Shown here: piece by piece, positions 20,590 through 28,928 of the stretch
Position numbering within the stretch: the stretch's first letter is position 1
Layout of the letters: each line of letters opens with the position of its first letter
Assembly (NCBI GenBank): GCA_910589485.1
Contig: CAJUSW010000004.1
Coordinates: 189,565 to 253,564 of the forward strand
Direction: 5' to 3'
Source of the DNA: an uncultured Duncaniella sp.
GTDB taxonomy: Bacteria > Bacteroidota > Bacteroidia > Bacteroidales > Muribaculaceae
DNA length: 64,000 bases
Made by a program: the position numbers and the translations under genes
The notes under the pieces: generated by a model
Database searches by the model: none
Seen by the model: the letters and a program-made list of their open reading frames with translations, nothing else
Told to the model about the DNA's origin: nothing

Positions 20590-22371
20590 TCAATAGTTGT
20601 TGAATATTGACCCGTTGGAAATAACGTCCGTGAAGTTGGACGGTATGGGACGCAGGGCATACTTGGGCTGGAAGTACTTTCCGAGCTCGGGGAATGTGTT
20701 CAATAGATAATCGGCGCTCTTGTACATGCCTGTACGTTTCAGGTCGTAGAAGCGGGTGAACTCGCCACACAGCTCGCGGCCACGCTCATCGAGCACAGTG
20801 CTGATGTCAGCGCTACCGGTGAGGGGGTTGGCACCTGCACGCTGGCGCACAGTGTTGATGTATCCCATAGCTGAACCGCCGCCGTTGAGCAGGATGTCAA
20901 ATTCAGCTGCCATGAGATATACCTCGGCCATACGCATGGGGATCACACCATTGAGGTTACCGTTACGCATCTTGCTCGCATTAGCCACATAGTAGTTGGA
21001 GCTTGCGTGCTTGTTGAGCGAGGGATAGAAATAGCGGTAGTGGTTCTCGCCGTCGCCGGCGGTCATGATTATGCTCTTGCTGTTGTGGTCATATACATCC
21101 TTGTATTCGATGAGCACATAGGGAGAGGTAGCCTTGGAGGCAACTTCCGAAGCATAGGTGGGATCCTGGGGCATCACAAAGCGGATGGCAGGATCGCCGA
21201 TAGCCACTGCAGTGCCCTCTACCGAAGAATTCTTGCCATAGTGGGCGACATCACCCTCGGTCCAGGTGTAGGCCTGGTTGGCATCCCACTCGGTGATGAA
21301 GCTCTTGTGGAAACGGGGATCGAGAGTGCCGTCGGCCTGAACATAGAGGCTGAGCAGATGCTGGGTGGGCATGAAATCGCCCTGGACACCGCCATCCCAT
21401 GCAAGACGGGTAGCCTGGTTGTCGATGCGGGCACCGAAGTGATTGAGCTGGCACAGGAAGTGCTCGTCGTTGCGGTTGGTACGGTAGTTACCGTTGCTCG
21501 AGCCATTAGGATTAATAGTGTATTTCCACAGAGCCTCCTTATTATTCTTGTTGTTGGCTTCCTTGAACACATCCTCAAAGGCGGGATACATGTAGGTGTT
21601 GTACTTCGAGCCACCGCTCTCGCAGTCCGAGATCAGATCCTTGGCCACATTATAGCCCTCCTGAAGAAATTCGGTGGTGCCATACTGCTGGGTGGTGAGG
21701 CAAGCCTTGGCGAGGAAGCCGAGAGCTGCCTTCTTGGTGGGTCTGCCATCGAAGGAGTCGTCCCCCTTGGGGAGCCATTCGGCTGCAAAGCGGAGATCGG
21801 GGATAATCACATCACGATAGATTTCCAGAGGCTCAGTGCGGTCGGGGGCATAGTTGAGAGTCGAATGTACAACTTCCGTCAGTTTCACTACTCCTCCGAA
21901 AGTCTCGACAAGATGATAGAAATACACTGCACGGAGGAAATGGGCTTCGGCAACCTTGGCATTTCTTTCCTCGGTCGTCTTGAACGGGCAATTGGCTGCA
22001 TTTTCGATCGCGATATTACATGCTCCGACACCATCGTAAGCAGCATTCCACAGGGCATTGGTGAATGTGAGGTTGGGAGCCGCGCCGGCAAAGAATTTGA
22101 ACACCTGGTCATTCTGGCCGAGCTGATTGGTCTTGGCTGTCCACAGGTCGGTGTTGCCCTCCATGAATCCCATGAAATCAACGCCGTTGTAGAACTGGCG
22201 CTCAAGGCCGAAGTAGCACTGGTTGACGAGTGTCTGGTATCCCTCTGCTGAGTAGCCGAACGCCTCAAGCGTGGAACCTCCGGGATTGTACTCGTCGAGC
22301 GAGCACGACTGCATCATGAGGGTTGCGCTCACTCCGCAGGCAAAAAATATTCTGGATATATTTCTTTTCAT
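20590..22371 (-). CDS. SusD/RagB family nutrient-binding lipoprotein
   Basis: Cell-surface glycan- or nutrient-binding lipoprotein that forms the lid of a SusC-type channel. 593 aa; lipobox ending in Cys23 (MMQSCSLDEYNPGG). SusD features include the helical region with TPR-like pairs (AEAHFLRAVYFYHLVETFGG), NYAPDRTEPLEIYRDVIIPDL, and the C-terminal RMAEVYLMAAEFDILLNGG, YINTVRQRAG and LDERGRELCGEFTRFYDLKR. It lies directly downstream of the susC-like gene. The 208-bp gap between the two is almost entirely filled by a MITE-like element. No glycosidase is next to the pair, so the ligand is unknown. Confidence 0.92.
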   Translation of the reverse strand: MKRNISRIFFACGVSATLMMQSCSLDEYNPGGSTLEAFGYSAEGYQTLVNQCYFGLERQFYNGVDFMGFMEGNTDLWTAKTNQLGQNDQVFKFFAGAAPNLTFTNALWNAAYDGVGACNIAIENAANCPFKTTEERNAKVAEAHFLRAVYFYHLVETFGGVVKLTEVVHSTLNYAPDRTEPLEIYRDVIIPDLRFAAEWLPKGDDSFDGRPTKKAALGFLAKACLTTQQYGTTEFLQEGYNVAKDLISDCESGGSKYNTYMYPAFEDVFKEANNKNNKEALWKYTINPNGSSNGNYRTNRNDEHFLCQLNHFGARIDNQATRLAWDGGVQGDFMPTQHLLSLYVQADGTLDPRFHKSFITEWDANQAYTWTEGDVAHYGKNSSVEGTAVAIGDPAIRFVMPQDPTYASEVASKATSPYVLIEYKDVYDHNSKSIIMTAGDGENHYRYFYPSLNKHASSNYYVANASKMRNGNLNGVIPMRMAEVYLMAAEFDILLNGGGSAMGYINTVRQRAGANPLTGSADISTVLDERGRELCGEFTRFYDLKRTGMYKSADYLLNTFPELGKYFQPKYALRPIPSNFTDVISNGSIFNNY

Positions 22372-22395
22372 TACTTGTGATCTATTATATGATTA

Positions 22396-22580
22396 AGTAA
22401 GTCTTAAAAAATTAAACGCTATATGTAAATCTTAAAAGAGCTTGCTCAATAAATCTTGTTCTTTTTGGCTATTTTGGCTTTGTCACTCAGTCGCATAGCT
22501 CGCTATGCTCCTTCATTCCGCTGCCAAAATACCACAAAAATAACTGCGATTTATTTGTGCATTAATTTTTACGACTTACT
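22396..22580. mobile_element. MITE-like palindromic element, copy 2
   Basis: 185 bp, same terminal repeats and same orientation as copy 1, flanked by TA (22394-22395 and 22581-22582). The right-hand TA plus the first A of the element form the TAA stop codon of the susC-like gene. Without the element the susC-susD gap would be about 24 bp. Interior stems differ from copy 1 by paired, compensating changes (GTATAG/CTATAC versus GCATAG/CTATGC; TGTTTTATC/GATAAAACA versus TATTTTGGC/GCCAAAATA). Confidence 0.87.
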
Positions 22581-25500
22581 TAGAGAGTGAGGTTTATACC
22601 GAATACAAACTGCTTGTAGGTGGGGAATGCATCCGATCCGCCGGTCTCGGGGTCGGTGCCCTTGAGCTTGCTGTCGTTCACGATGATGAGCGGATTGTAG
22701 GCGGTGAAGTAGAGGCGCAGGCGGTCGATGAGGGCCTTCTGGGTGAGCTTGTTGGGGAGAGTGTAGCCAAAGGTGATGTTCTTCACTTTCACGAACGAGC
22801 CGTCAACCACGCGGAGTGCGGAATAGAAATCCTTCTGATCCTTGTTGGTACCGGGGCGGGGATAGTAGGCTCCCTGGTTGCTCTCGGTCCAGTAGTCGGT
22901 GCCGGCGAGCTGATTGCGGGTTACGCTTGCCTCGCCGGTGTAATTGCCGAGGAGGTCGCTCTGGATGGTCTGGCCGAAACGTCCCATCATGAATACCGAA
23001 AGGTCAAAGTCACGATAGGTGAAGGTGTTGTTAAGACCGAGGATCCAGTTGGGGTTCTGATGTCCGAGGATCATGCGGTCGTCATTGCTGTACTTGTGTA
23101 CACCGCCGTCACCATTCTTTTCTACCGTTTCAAGTTTAATGAAACCGGGCTTCACATTGTATTTGCTCATGAGGTCGGCATCGTCTTCGGTACCCCAGAT
23201 GCCTGCATACTTGAAGCCGTAGATCGACTTGATGGGTGCGCCCACGAAGAGGCTTTCGGCAATTAGGTCGCCGCTGGGCAGCGAGTTGATACGCTCCTTG
23301 CTCCATGTAGCGGTGAGGGTGGTGGTCCAGTTGAAGTTTTTGCTTACGATATTACGGCTGTTGATGGTAAGCTCGATACCGTGGTTCTCGGTCTCGGCAA
23401 GGTTCTGCCAGCTGGCCAGGGGTGAGCCCCATCCTGTGAGACCGTCGGTGATAGGCACATTACGCTTGAAGAGGAGGCCTTTGGTTGTAGTCTTGAACCA
23501 CTCGATAGATCCGTCGATGCGGTTGTTGATCACACCGAAGTCGAGACCTACGTTCCAGTTGTAGGATTTCTCCCAGCCGAGATCGCTTCCGGCAAATGTA
23601 CCGGTGTACTGCGAGAAGGGCACTGCAACTCCTCCGATTGTAATACCGGCGCTTGTGTAAGGATATACCTGAGTCTGTGTCACGTATGCACCTGTACCGC
23701 CCGAGTTACCGGTGATACCGTAGCTCACACGGAGCTTGGCATTGTTGAGCCAGTCGCGGATGCTTTCCATGAATTCCTCATCGGAGAAACGCCATGCCAC
23801 GGCACCTGCGGGGAATGAATCCCATTTGTGTCCCTCTGAGAACCAGCTCACACCGTCCCAGCGGTTGGAGAATGTGAGGAGGTAACGGCCCTTGTAGTTG
23901 TAGTTGACGCGGAAAGCGTAGGACATCTTCTGAGTGCGGGAGTAGTCGGAGTAGGCATATACCTTCTCGGGACCGGAACCGAGGCGATGGAACTGCCATG
24001 CGTCGTAGATGAATCCGCCGCTGCCCGAGATGGTCTGCTCGGTGGTGTTCTTGTTGTAGGATGTGATCACCTGTGCGCCGAACGAGTGATCCTGGATGTC
24101 GGCGTTGTAAGAGAGGATGTTCTCCCAGGTGTAAGCCCAGCCGTTGTTGTGAGTCTTCTGAGCCCAGGGGTTGTAGGCGTAGGAGGGCTGGTTGGCATTG
24201 GCCTCGGCGCCCCAGTACTGGCCCTGACGGCTGTCGGTGAGGGTTGTGCTGATCTGGGTACGGAACTTGAGACCCTGAAGCGGTGTGATCTCGAGATAGC
24301 CTATCGAGTTGATGTATGTGGATTTGTTGTTATTGGCATACTGATTCTCGATGAAGTCACCCATGGGGCTGTACTGGCCGTTGATGTACTCGTGGTTGTA
24401 CTGGCCATCCTCATCGTAGAGATCACCGAGAGGGAAGGCTGAGAGGGCCTTGGTGAAGGTGTTCTTCACGCCACGGTCGTGGTCGGAATAAGTGAGGTTG
24501 CTTGTGAAGCCGATTGTGGCATACTTGTTGATCTCGAGGTCGGCGTTGAGACGCAGGGTGTAACGGTCGAGCTCATCGTTGGCGAGGAGGCCTTCCTCCT
24601 TGGAGTAAGATGCCGATGCGAAGATGCGGGCTTTCTGTGTGCCGCCGCTCACCGAGAGGGCATATTTCTGGGAAGTGGCGCGGCGTCCCGATGCTACGTC
24701 AACCCAATCGATCCACTTGCCTGCATTGTAGGCGTCGGTATAGGCGGGATTGTTGAGCAGGGTGGCCATGTCGGAGGGATACGAGCCGTTGATGTACTTG
24801 TAGGCCTCGCTCTGATAGTCGACCCACTCCTGGCCCACCATGCCATGCTTGAAGTTTACGTCGCCACTGAATCCGTAATAAGCGTCGAAATTAACGATAG
24901 CTTTGCCCTCCTGGCCACGCTTGGTGGTGATGATCACAACACCGTTGGCACCGGCCGAACCGTAGATAGCGGTCGAGGATGCGTCCTTGAGAACGTCGAT
25001 CGACTCGATATCGCTGGGGTTCACCTGGCTGTAGCTTCCGGGAATACCGTCGATGATAAAGAGGGGTTCGTTGCTGCCGTAGATGGAGCGTGATCCGCGC
25101 AGGAGGATGCTTACATCGCTACCGGTCTCACCGCTTGCCTTGGTGATGTCCATACCGGCGATCTTGCCCTGAAGGGCCTCCATCACGTTATTAGTAGGAG
25201 CTACCACTACATCGGAATTCTTCATCGATGTCACCGCTCCTGTGAGGTCACGGCGCTTCACAGTACCATAACCTACCACCACTACTTCGTCGAGAAGTTC
25301 GCGGCTTTCCTTGAGTGTCACGTCAATGACGCTACGGCCATCGACGGGAATCTCTTGCGTTGTATAGCCTACATAGCTGAATATCAGCGTACTAACGGGG
25401 GGGGGTATTTAGAGAGTATCGGCCGTCGATATCAGTCGCTGTGCCGATTTTGGTCCCTTTGACCATTACTGTTGCACCGATTACAGGCTCGCCTGTCTCA

Positions 25501-25646
25501 TCGATAACTGTTCCACTCACAGCTTTATCCTGGGCAGATGCCGCAAAGGCCACCACAGCGAATAGGACTGAGAGACAGAGTTTCCCAAAATAGGACTCAA
25601 ACCTACCTCGGAAATCTCTGGTTTCAAAAGATTTCCAGTTTCTCAT
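22580..25646 (-). CDS. SusC/RagA family TonB-dependent receptor, frame broken at a poly-C run
   Basis: Outer membrane importer partner of the SusD-like protein. The N-terminal 84-codon piece (25392-25646) has the signal peptide and start of the CarboxypepD_reg-like domain (GTVIDETGEPVIGATVMVKGT). The 913-aa remainder (22580-25321 from its first ATG) has the plug (DEVVVVGYG, GIPGSYSQVNPSDIESIDVL, GANGVVIITTKRG) and barrel ending NLTL. The two are in different frames. The junction is nine C residues on the coding strand at 25397-25405; with eight, the reading runs PPVSTLIFSYVGYTTQEIP and the product is about 1021 aa, normal for SusC. So the gene is switched off, mutated, or affected by a homopolymer sequencing error. 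Confidence 0.88.
25397..25405 (-). repeat. poly-C tract (nine C on coding strand) in susC-like gene
   Basis: A homopolymer of nine G on the plus strand lies inside the N-terminal domain of the susC-like gene. In the present length the frame ends at TAG four codons past the start of the tract. Losing one C or gaining two restores the full receptor. This is the kind of tract that varies by slipped-strand mispairing. Confidence 0.85.
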
Positions 25647-25707
25647 GTTTTAAATTTAATGGTTAATATATTAAGTGTAATTTAACGCAGAGATAATTTC
25701 TTGGGTG

Positions 25708-25739
25708 CAAAGGTAACATTTTTATACAAAAAGTTACAA
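25708..25739 (-). promoter_or_regulatory. promoter of the susC-susD pair
   Basis: On the minus strand: TTG (25737-25739), 21-bp spacer, TACCTTTG (25708-25715). The leader to ATG 25646 is about 57 nt. The rest of the 420-bp gap 25647-26066 is AT-rich, with short repeats of AGTATAGAG and a hairpin-rich stretch near 25860-25920, and no gene. Confidence 0.75.
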
Positions 25740-26066
25740 ATATAATGCAAATTTTTTTTGCATTAGGGTGTGGATTGGTATGGTATTTTTAGTATAGAGG
25801 GGAAAGTATAAAGTATAGATAATAGATTTTTAGACCATTGGGTTTTGTATAGACCAGAGGTCCAGAGATCTATTTTTATAGATATAATGGCTCCTGCCCG
25901 TCACAGGTGGGAGTCATTGTTTTTTAGTATTGTAGCAGTATGTCAAGGGGCTCTTGCCGAACTGTGGGGGAGTTTATAGGTTTATGAGCTATCGATTTTG
26001 TAGCTTTCCTATTTTCTGTAACCTTATTGCTGGTTCCGGGGGGAACGGCGGAGGTCGGCTCTCCGC

Positions 26067-26831
26067 TTAGGTGGGTATGGGTGGGCGGGGGATTGGTGCA
26101 TCGTCTGCGGGATGGCCTTGCGGGCCCTCGCGGGTGGGCAGGCTCCAGCGGAGGATGGACGTTGGGTCGGTGAGGACGAGTATGGCGGTCTCGACCGGGG
26201 GCTCGGGTTTAGGGGGCCGTTGTGTGGTGTGGCCCTGCATGCCGAGGTAGAAGAAGGCGGGGATCTGTTCCCTGTCGACGTTTATGTGTATGACAAGGAA
26301 GCCTATGCCGCACAGCAAGGGGAAGAGTGCGGAGCAAAGGCTGAGGAATTTCCCGGGGTCGGGTTGCATTGGGGAGTAGCCTTTGTATTCCTGTGCGTTG
26401 AGCAGGAGCATGAAGGCGGGGGAGGTGCCGCGGACGCTGTCGGGGCGGGAGTAGGAGGCGTAACGGATGCGTTTGTGCAGGGTTTTGACCTGACGGCGGG
26501 TGTAGCCGGTGTATTCGGGGTACATACCCGAGAATTCGCGTTGTTTCCCCTCGCGTGAGAGATAGAGGAGTGCGGTTGCGCCCTCGGGGGATGTTGCGAG
26601 GCGATAATCAAGGTATGATCTCAATAGGTCGGTTGAGTCGTAGCCTTTGGGATCTACGATCACGATTGGGCGTGGGCGGGAGAGCCGGCGTGCGCGTTCG
26701 AGCCGGGATATGACGTTTTTCTCGACGGGGGTTAGTTCCCGGCCGAGAAAGCGTGAGAATTGGTGACACCAGATGTCGGGTCGCCGGATTCGTTTGGTTA
26801 GGTGGGTGACCTTGTGGCTCGTTGGTTTCAT
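26067..26831 (-). CDS. hypothetical protein, 254 aa
   Basis: Not recognised. The protein is basic at the N-terminus, has no clear signal peptide, one hydrophobic segment (FLSLCSALFPLLCGIGFLVI, about 164-183) and a proline-rich C-terminus. Stretches such as PRPIVIVDPKGYDSTDLLRS and YTRRQVKTLHKRIRYASYSR loosely recall a terminase-like ATPase fold, but no Walker A motif is present, so this is not proposed as a function. A -7 element lies 9 bp ahead of its ATG, supporting it as a real, nearly leaderless gene. It sits alone between the susCD pair and the repeat region bordering the prophage. Confidence 0.6.
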   Translation of the reverse strand: MKPTSHKVTHLTKRIRRPDIWCHQFSRFLGRELTPVEKNVISRLERARRLSRPRPIVIVDPKGYDSTDLLRSYLDYRLATSPEGATALLYLSREGKQREFSGMYPEYTGYTRRQVKTLHKRIRYASYSRPDSVRGTSPAFMLLLNAQEYKGYSPMQPDPGKFLSLCSALFPLLCGIGFLVIHINVDREQIPAFFYLGMQGHTTQRPPKPEPPVETAILVLTDPTSILRWSLPTREGPQGHPADDAPIPRPPIPT

Positions 26832-26839
26832 ATCAACGG

Positions 26840-26847
26840 CAAAGGTA
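26840..26847 (-). promoter_or_regulatory. -7 element of the 254-aa gene
   Basis: TACCTTTG on the minus strand with the start codon beginning at 26831, only 8 bp further. Transcription would begin about 5 nt before the ATG. No TTG is seen at -33. Confidence 0.55.
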
Positions 26848-26879
26848 AGTTGGTTTTACCGGGGATATGGTGCGATAAT

Positions 26880-27268
26880 GTCGTGTAGCGGGTGGGGAAT
26901 TTTTAGACCAGAGGGCCAGAGATTTTTTATTTTTAAGTATAGAGGGATTTTTTAGTATAGAGTTTTTAGTATAGAGGGGGAAGTATAGAGTATAGGGATT
27001 AGATTATTAGGAGTAGGGATTTTAAGGGTATATTGGTGGAGTATAGGACGTTAGGAAGGGTGGACGCGGGGAATTATAGGACGTCTTCGACGCCCGTTTT
27101 GGTGTGTGTTTCATTTTCCCCATGCCTCGCCCGACGACGCAAATCTGCCCTGACGGGCGATTTGCTTGTCAGGCTCGTGATGGGGCTATAATTTCATCGC
27201 CTCTTCGAGGCTTGGTGGGTGGTTGGCCTGCGGGGAATTTACGGGCCGAAAAAAAAGGATTAGTAGAT
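26880..27268. other. gene-poor region with scattered AGTATAGAG repeats
   Basis: No convincing gene. AGTATAGAG-type strings recur (about 26937, 26953, 26968 and 26981) and the phrase TAGACCAGAGG followed by CCAGAGAT appears here (near 26909) and again near 25851, left of the 254-aa gene. The gene is thus bracketed by related AT-rich sequence. A 107-codon open frame at 27104-27427 merely runs through this and the tandem repeat. Confidence 0.5.
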
Positions 27269-27376
27269 TTTGATCTTTGGATCTATGGTCTATACCTACC
27301 GAAATTTAATCTTGGGATCTGTGGTCTATACCTACCGAAATTTAATCTTTGGATCTGTGGTCTAAACCTACCGAAA
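27269..27376. repeat. tandem repeat, 3 x 36 bp
   Basis: Units at 27269-27304, 27305-27340 and 27341-27376 are near-identical (core GGTCTATACCTACCGAAA; the third unit has AAACC in place of ATACC). The unit length is a multiple of 3, which keeps a spurious frame open. Function unknown. Confidence 0.9.
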
Positions 27377-27503
27377 TCCAATTCTACTGCCCCGTTCATA
27401 TTCAGGCTTGCTAAACTTTATGTCTGATCCCCCACGTCGCCAACCGGAAAAATCCGCTGACCCGGAAACGGCTTGTCCCGTTTTTGTCCCGGCTAATTTA
27501 GAA

Positions 27504-27562
27504 AATCGCCCGCAACTATGTAAGTTGCAGGCGATTCTTTCCTAATCAGTCGGGGTGACTAG
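27504..27562 (-). other. possible attL: tRNA 3' end remnant plus its terminator
   Basis: On the minus strand CTAGTCACCCCGA (about 27550-27562) looks like the 3' end of a tRNA (acceptor strand CACCCCG plus discriminator A). A 13-bp hairpin with one mismatch follows (AATCGCC..GCAACT with AGTTGC..GGCGATT, 27504-27536), as behind many tRNA genes. Nothing tRNA-like precedes it, so only the 3' end is present. This is what the boundary of a prophage integrated in a tRNA gene would look like. The alternative is simply the terminator region of the repressor gene; a second hairpin spans 27545-27586. Confidence 0.4.
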
Positions 27563-27637
27563 AGCAAAAGTCCCCCCAAACTGATAGGTTCCGTATATGT
27601 CATTGTACTGTAAACCTGACATTTATATGTTAATAAT

Positions 27638-28015
27638 TTAACTGTTATGTTCCTTTTTTGTTCCTCTTAAATCTTCAAGCTGTCGTTCTAATGATTTAAT
27701 ATACCGCTCTTTCTCTGCAAGGAGTTCCTGGTATAATTTTTCATTGACTCCGATATTGACATTAGACGCACCTGTTGGTGCGCTCATGGTTGTATCTTTC
27801 GTATTGATTTGAGGCATCGGAACGTTCTCGAAAATGAGCAACGGCGACAGGCCTGATGCTATACACAACCTTTCCATCAGTGCCGCATCTATTGACTGTT
27901 TGTGAAATATTCCAGAAAGATAGTTATAGGTGATACCCGCTAAGGATGCGACCTCACCTTTCACTAAACCGTTGGTTTCTATGTGCTTCTTAAGAATTTG
28001 CCCGAAATGCTTCAT
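27638..28015 (-). CDS. phage HTH repressor (XRE-like)
   Basis: 125 aa. The N-terminal helix-turn-helix covers about residues 5-60 (LVKGEVASLAGITYNYLSGIFHKQ). A linker with TTMSAPTGASNVNIG and a C-terminal coiled coil (ELLAEKERYIKSLERQLEDL) follow and would allow dimerisation. It is divergent from the early operon across a 123-bp region with repeated operator-like half-sites, the standard layout of a lysogeny repressor. No autoprotease domain is present, so induction would need another route. Confidence 0.8.
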   Translation of the reverse strand: MKHFGQILKKHIETNGLVKGEVASLAGITYNYLSGIFHKQSIDAALMERLCIASGLSPLLIFENVPMPQINTKDTTMSAPTGASNVNIGVNEKLYQELLAEKERYIKSLERQLEDLRGTKKEHNS

Positions 28016-28052
28016 TTTATCTTACGTTAAAAATATATAAATAAATTGAGAC

Positions 28053-28101
28053 ATATATCACAGATTGATTATATCACAAATATTTTACATACTTTTGTGA
28101 C
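28053..28101 (+). promoter_or_regulatory. early promoter and repeated operator half-sites
   Basis: TTG (28065-28067), 22-bp spacer, TACTTTTG (28090-28097). Half-sites ATATCACA occur at about 28055 and 28071, and an inverted TGTGACAT overlaps the -7 box at about 28096. The longer string TCACAGATTGAT recurs at about 28347 inside the start of the LuxR-like gene. The divergent HTH gene is the likely binder. Confidence 0.65.
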
Positions 28102-28138
28102 ATAAATTTATTAAATAATCTTTGAACCACAAAATCTC

Positions 28139-28357
28139 ATGACTGCTAACGAGGCTTTTTCTCATCACATCGATATCCTTTTTGAGCAAAATCCTGTTGC
28201 AGCGCGCAAAATAGTCCGCGCTATTAAGGATCGATGTGGCATTTCTTCGCCCGTCTACTCCAATTGGAGGCGTGGAATCACCAAGATTAAGAAACTTCAG
28301 CGGAACGAAATTACACAAATCCTTGGCATCAATATCTTCACAAATGTCACAGATTGA
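28139..28357 (+). CDS. small phage protein, possible regulator (72 aa)
   Basis: First gene of the rightward early operon. A 72-aa basic helical protein (ARKIVRAIKDRCGISSPVYSN, then WRRGITKIKKLQRNEITQIL). The spacing of helices would fit a small HTH of Cro/Arc-repressor size but no family is identified. Its position opposite the repressor is where cro-like genes sit. It overlaps the next gene by 14 bp. Confidence 0.6.
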   Translation: MTANEAFSHHIDILFEQNPVAARKIVRAIKDRCGISSPVYSNWRRGITKIKKLQRNEITQILGINIFTNVTD

Positions 28358-28928
28358 TAAAATTGACATAAACATGCTATTGAGCGAAGTTGAATTTTTT
28401 GCTTATGAGCACGAGGTGTGGTATCGTCTCCCGGATGGTACCACCAATAAACTACGTGAGTCTGATTCGGGATTGACGTCAGCAATATGTGTATTGCTTG
28501 AGGAATTCTATCCCAAAGCCTTCAATTCTCTCTGTAACGAGTACAAAAATTGCAAACTCAATATCTCTTATTTCAGATTTAGAATTGCTACTCGCTTTGT
28601 CAAATGCAATTTCGCCTCTCTTGATAATGTTCCGGACATGACAAATGGATTGTTCTCTACATTCGAGTATGTACCATGTCCATTGCGAGGCGAATGTCGA
28701 CACGAATGTATCATTTGCCGTCCGGAATTTAATCATAAACTAAGTAGTGCAGAAATGCGGGTAATGTCTCTTTGGTTCTCCGGATCATCTGAAGATATCA
28801 TCGCCTCTCGTCTCTGCCTCAGCCCTCATACCATTCACAATCACATCCGCAATTCATATATCAAGCTTGGAGTACACTCCAGGGCTGAGTTCGTGAAATT
28901 CGCAGATAATAACGGCCTATTCAAATGA
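28344..28928 (+). CDS. LuxR-type HTH regulator with Cys cluster
   Basis: 194 aa starting at ATG 28344. A Cys-rich segment CPLRGECRHECIIC (near residues 112-125) could bind a metal. The C-terminal domain is a GerE/LuxR HTH: SAEMRVMSLWFSGSSEDIIA, then SRLCLSPHTIHNHIRNSYIK. Such regulators are frequent next to replication genes in Bacteroides prophages. The start codon lies within a copy of the operator-like TCACAGATTGAT string. It overlaps the primase gene by an ATGA. Confidence 0.75.
   Translation: MSQIDKIDINMLLSEVEFFAYEHEVWYRLPDGTTNKLRESDSGLTSAICVLLEEFYPKAFNSLCNEYKNCKLNISYFRFRIATRFVKCNFASLDNVPDMTNGLFSTFEYVPCPLRGECRHECIICRPEFNHKLSSAEMRVMSLWFSGSSEDIIASRLCLSPHTIHNHIRNSYIKLGVHSRAEFVKFADNNGLFK

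Noticed and set aside
26067..26831. Terminase-like ATPase
   Set aside because: Some resemblance in strand/helix pattern but no Walker A or B motif; left as hypothetical.
27104..27427. 107-codon open frame
   Set aside because: It is kept open by the 36-bp tandem repeat and by intergenic sequence; no promoter, no family features.
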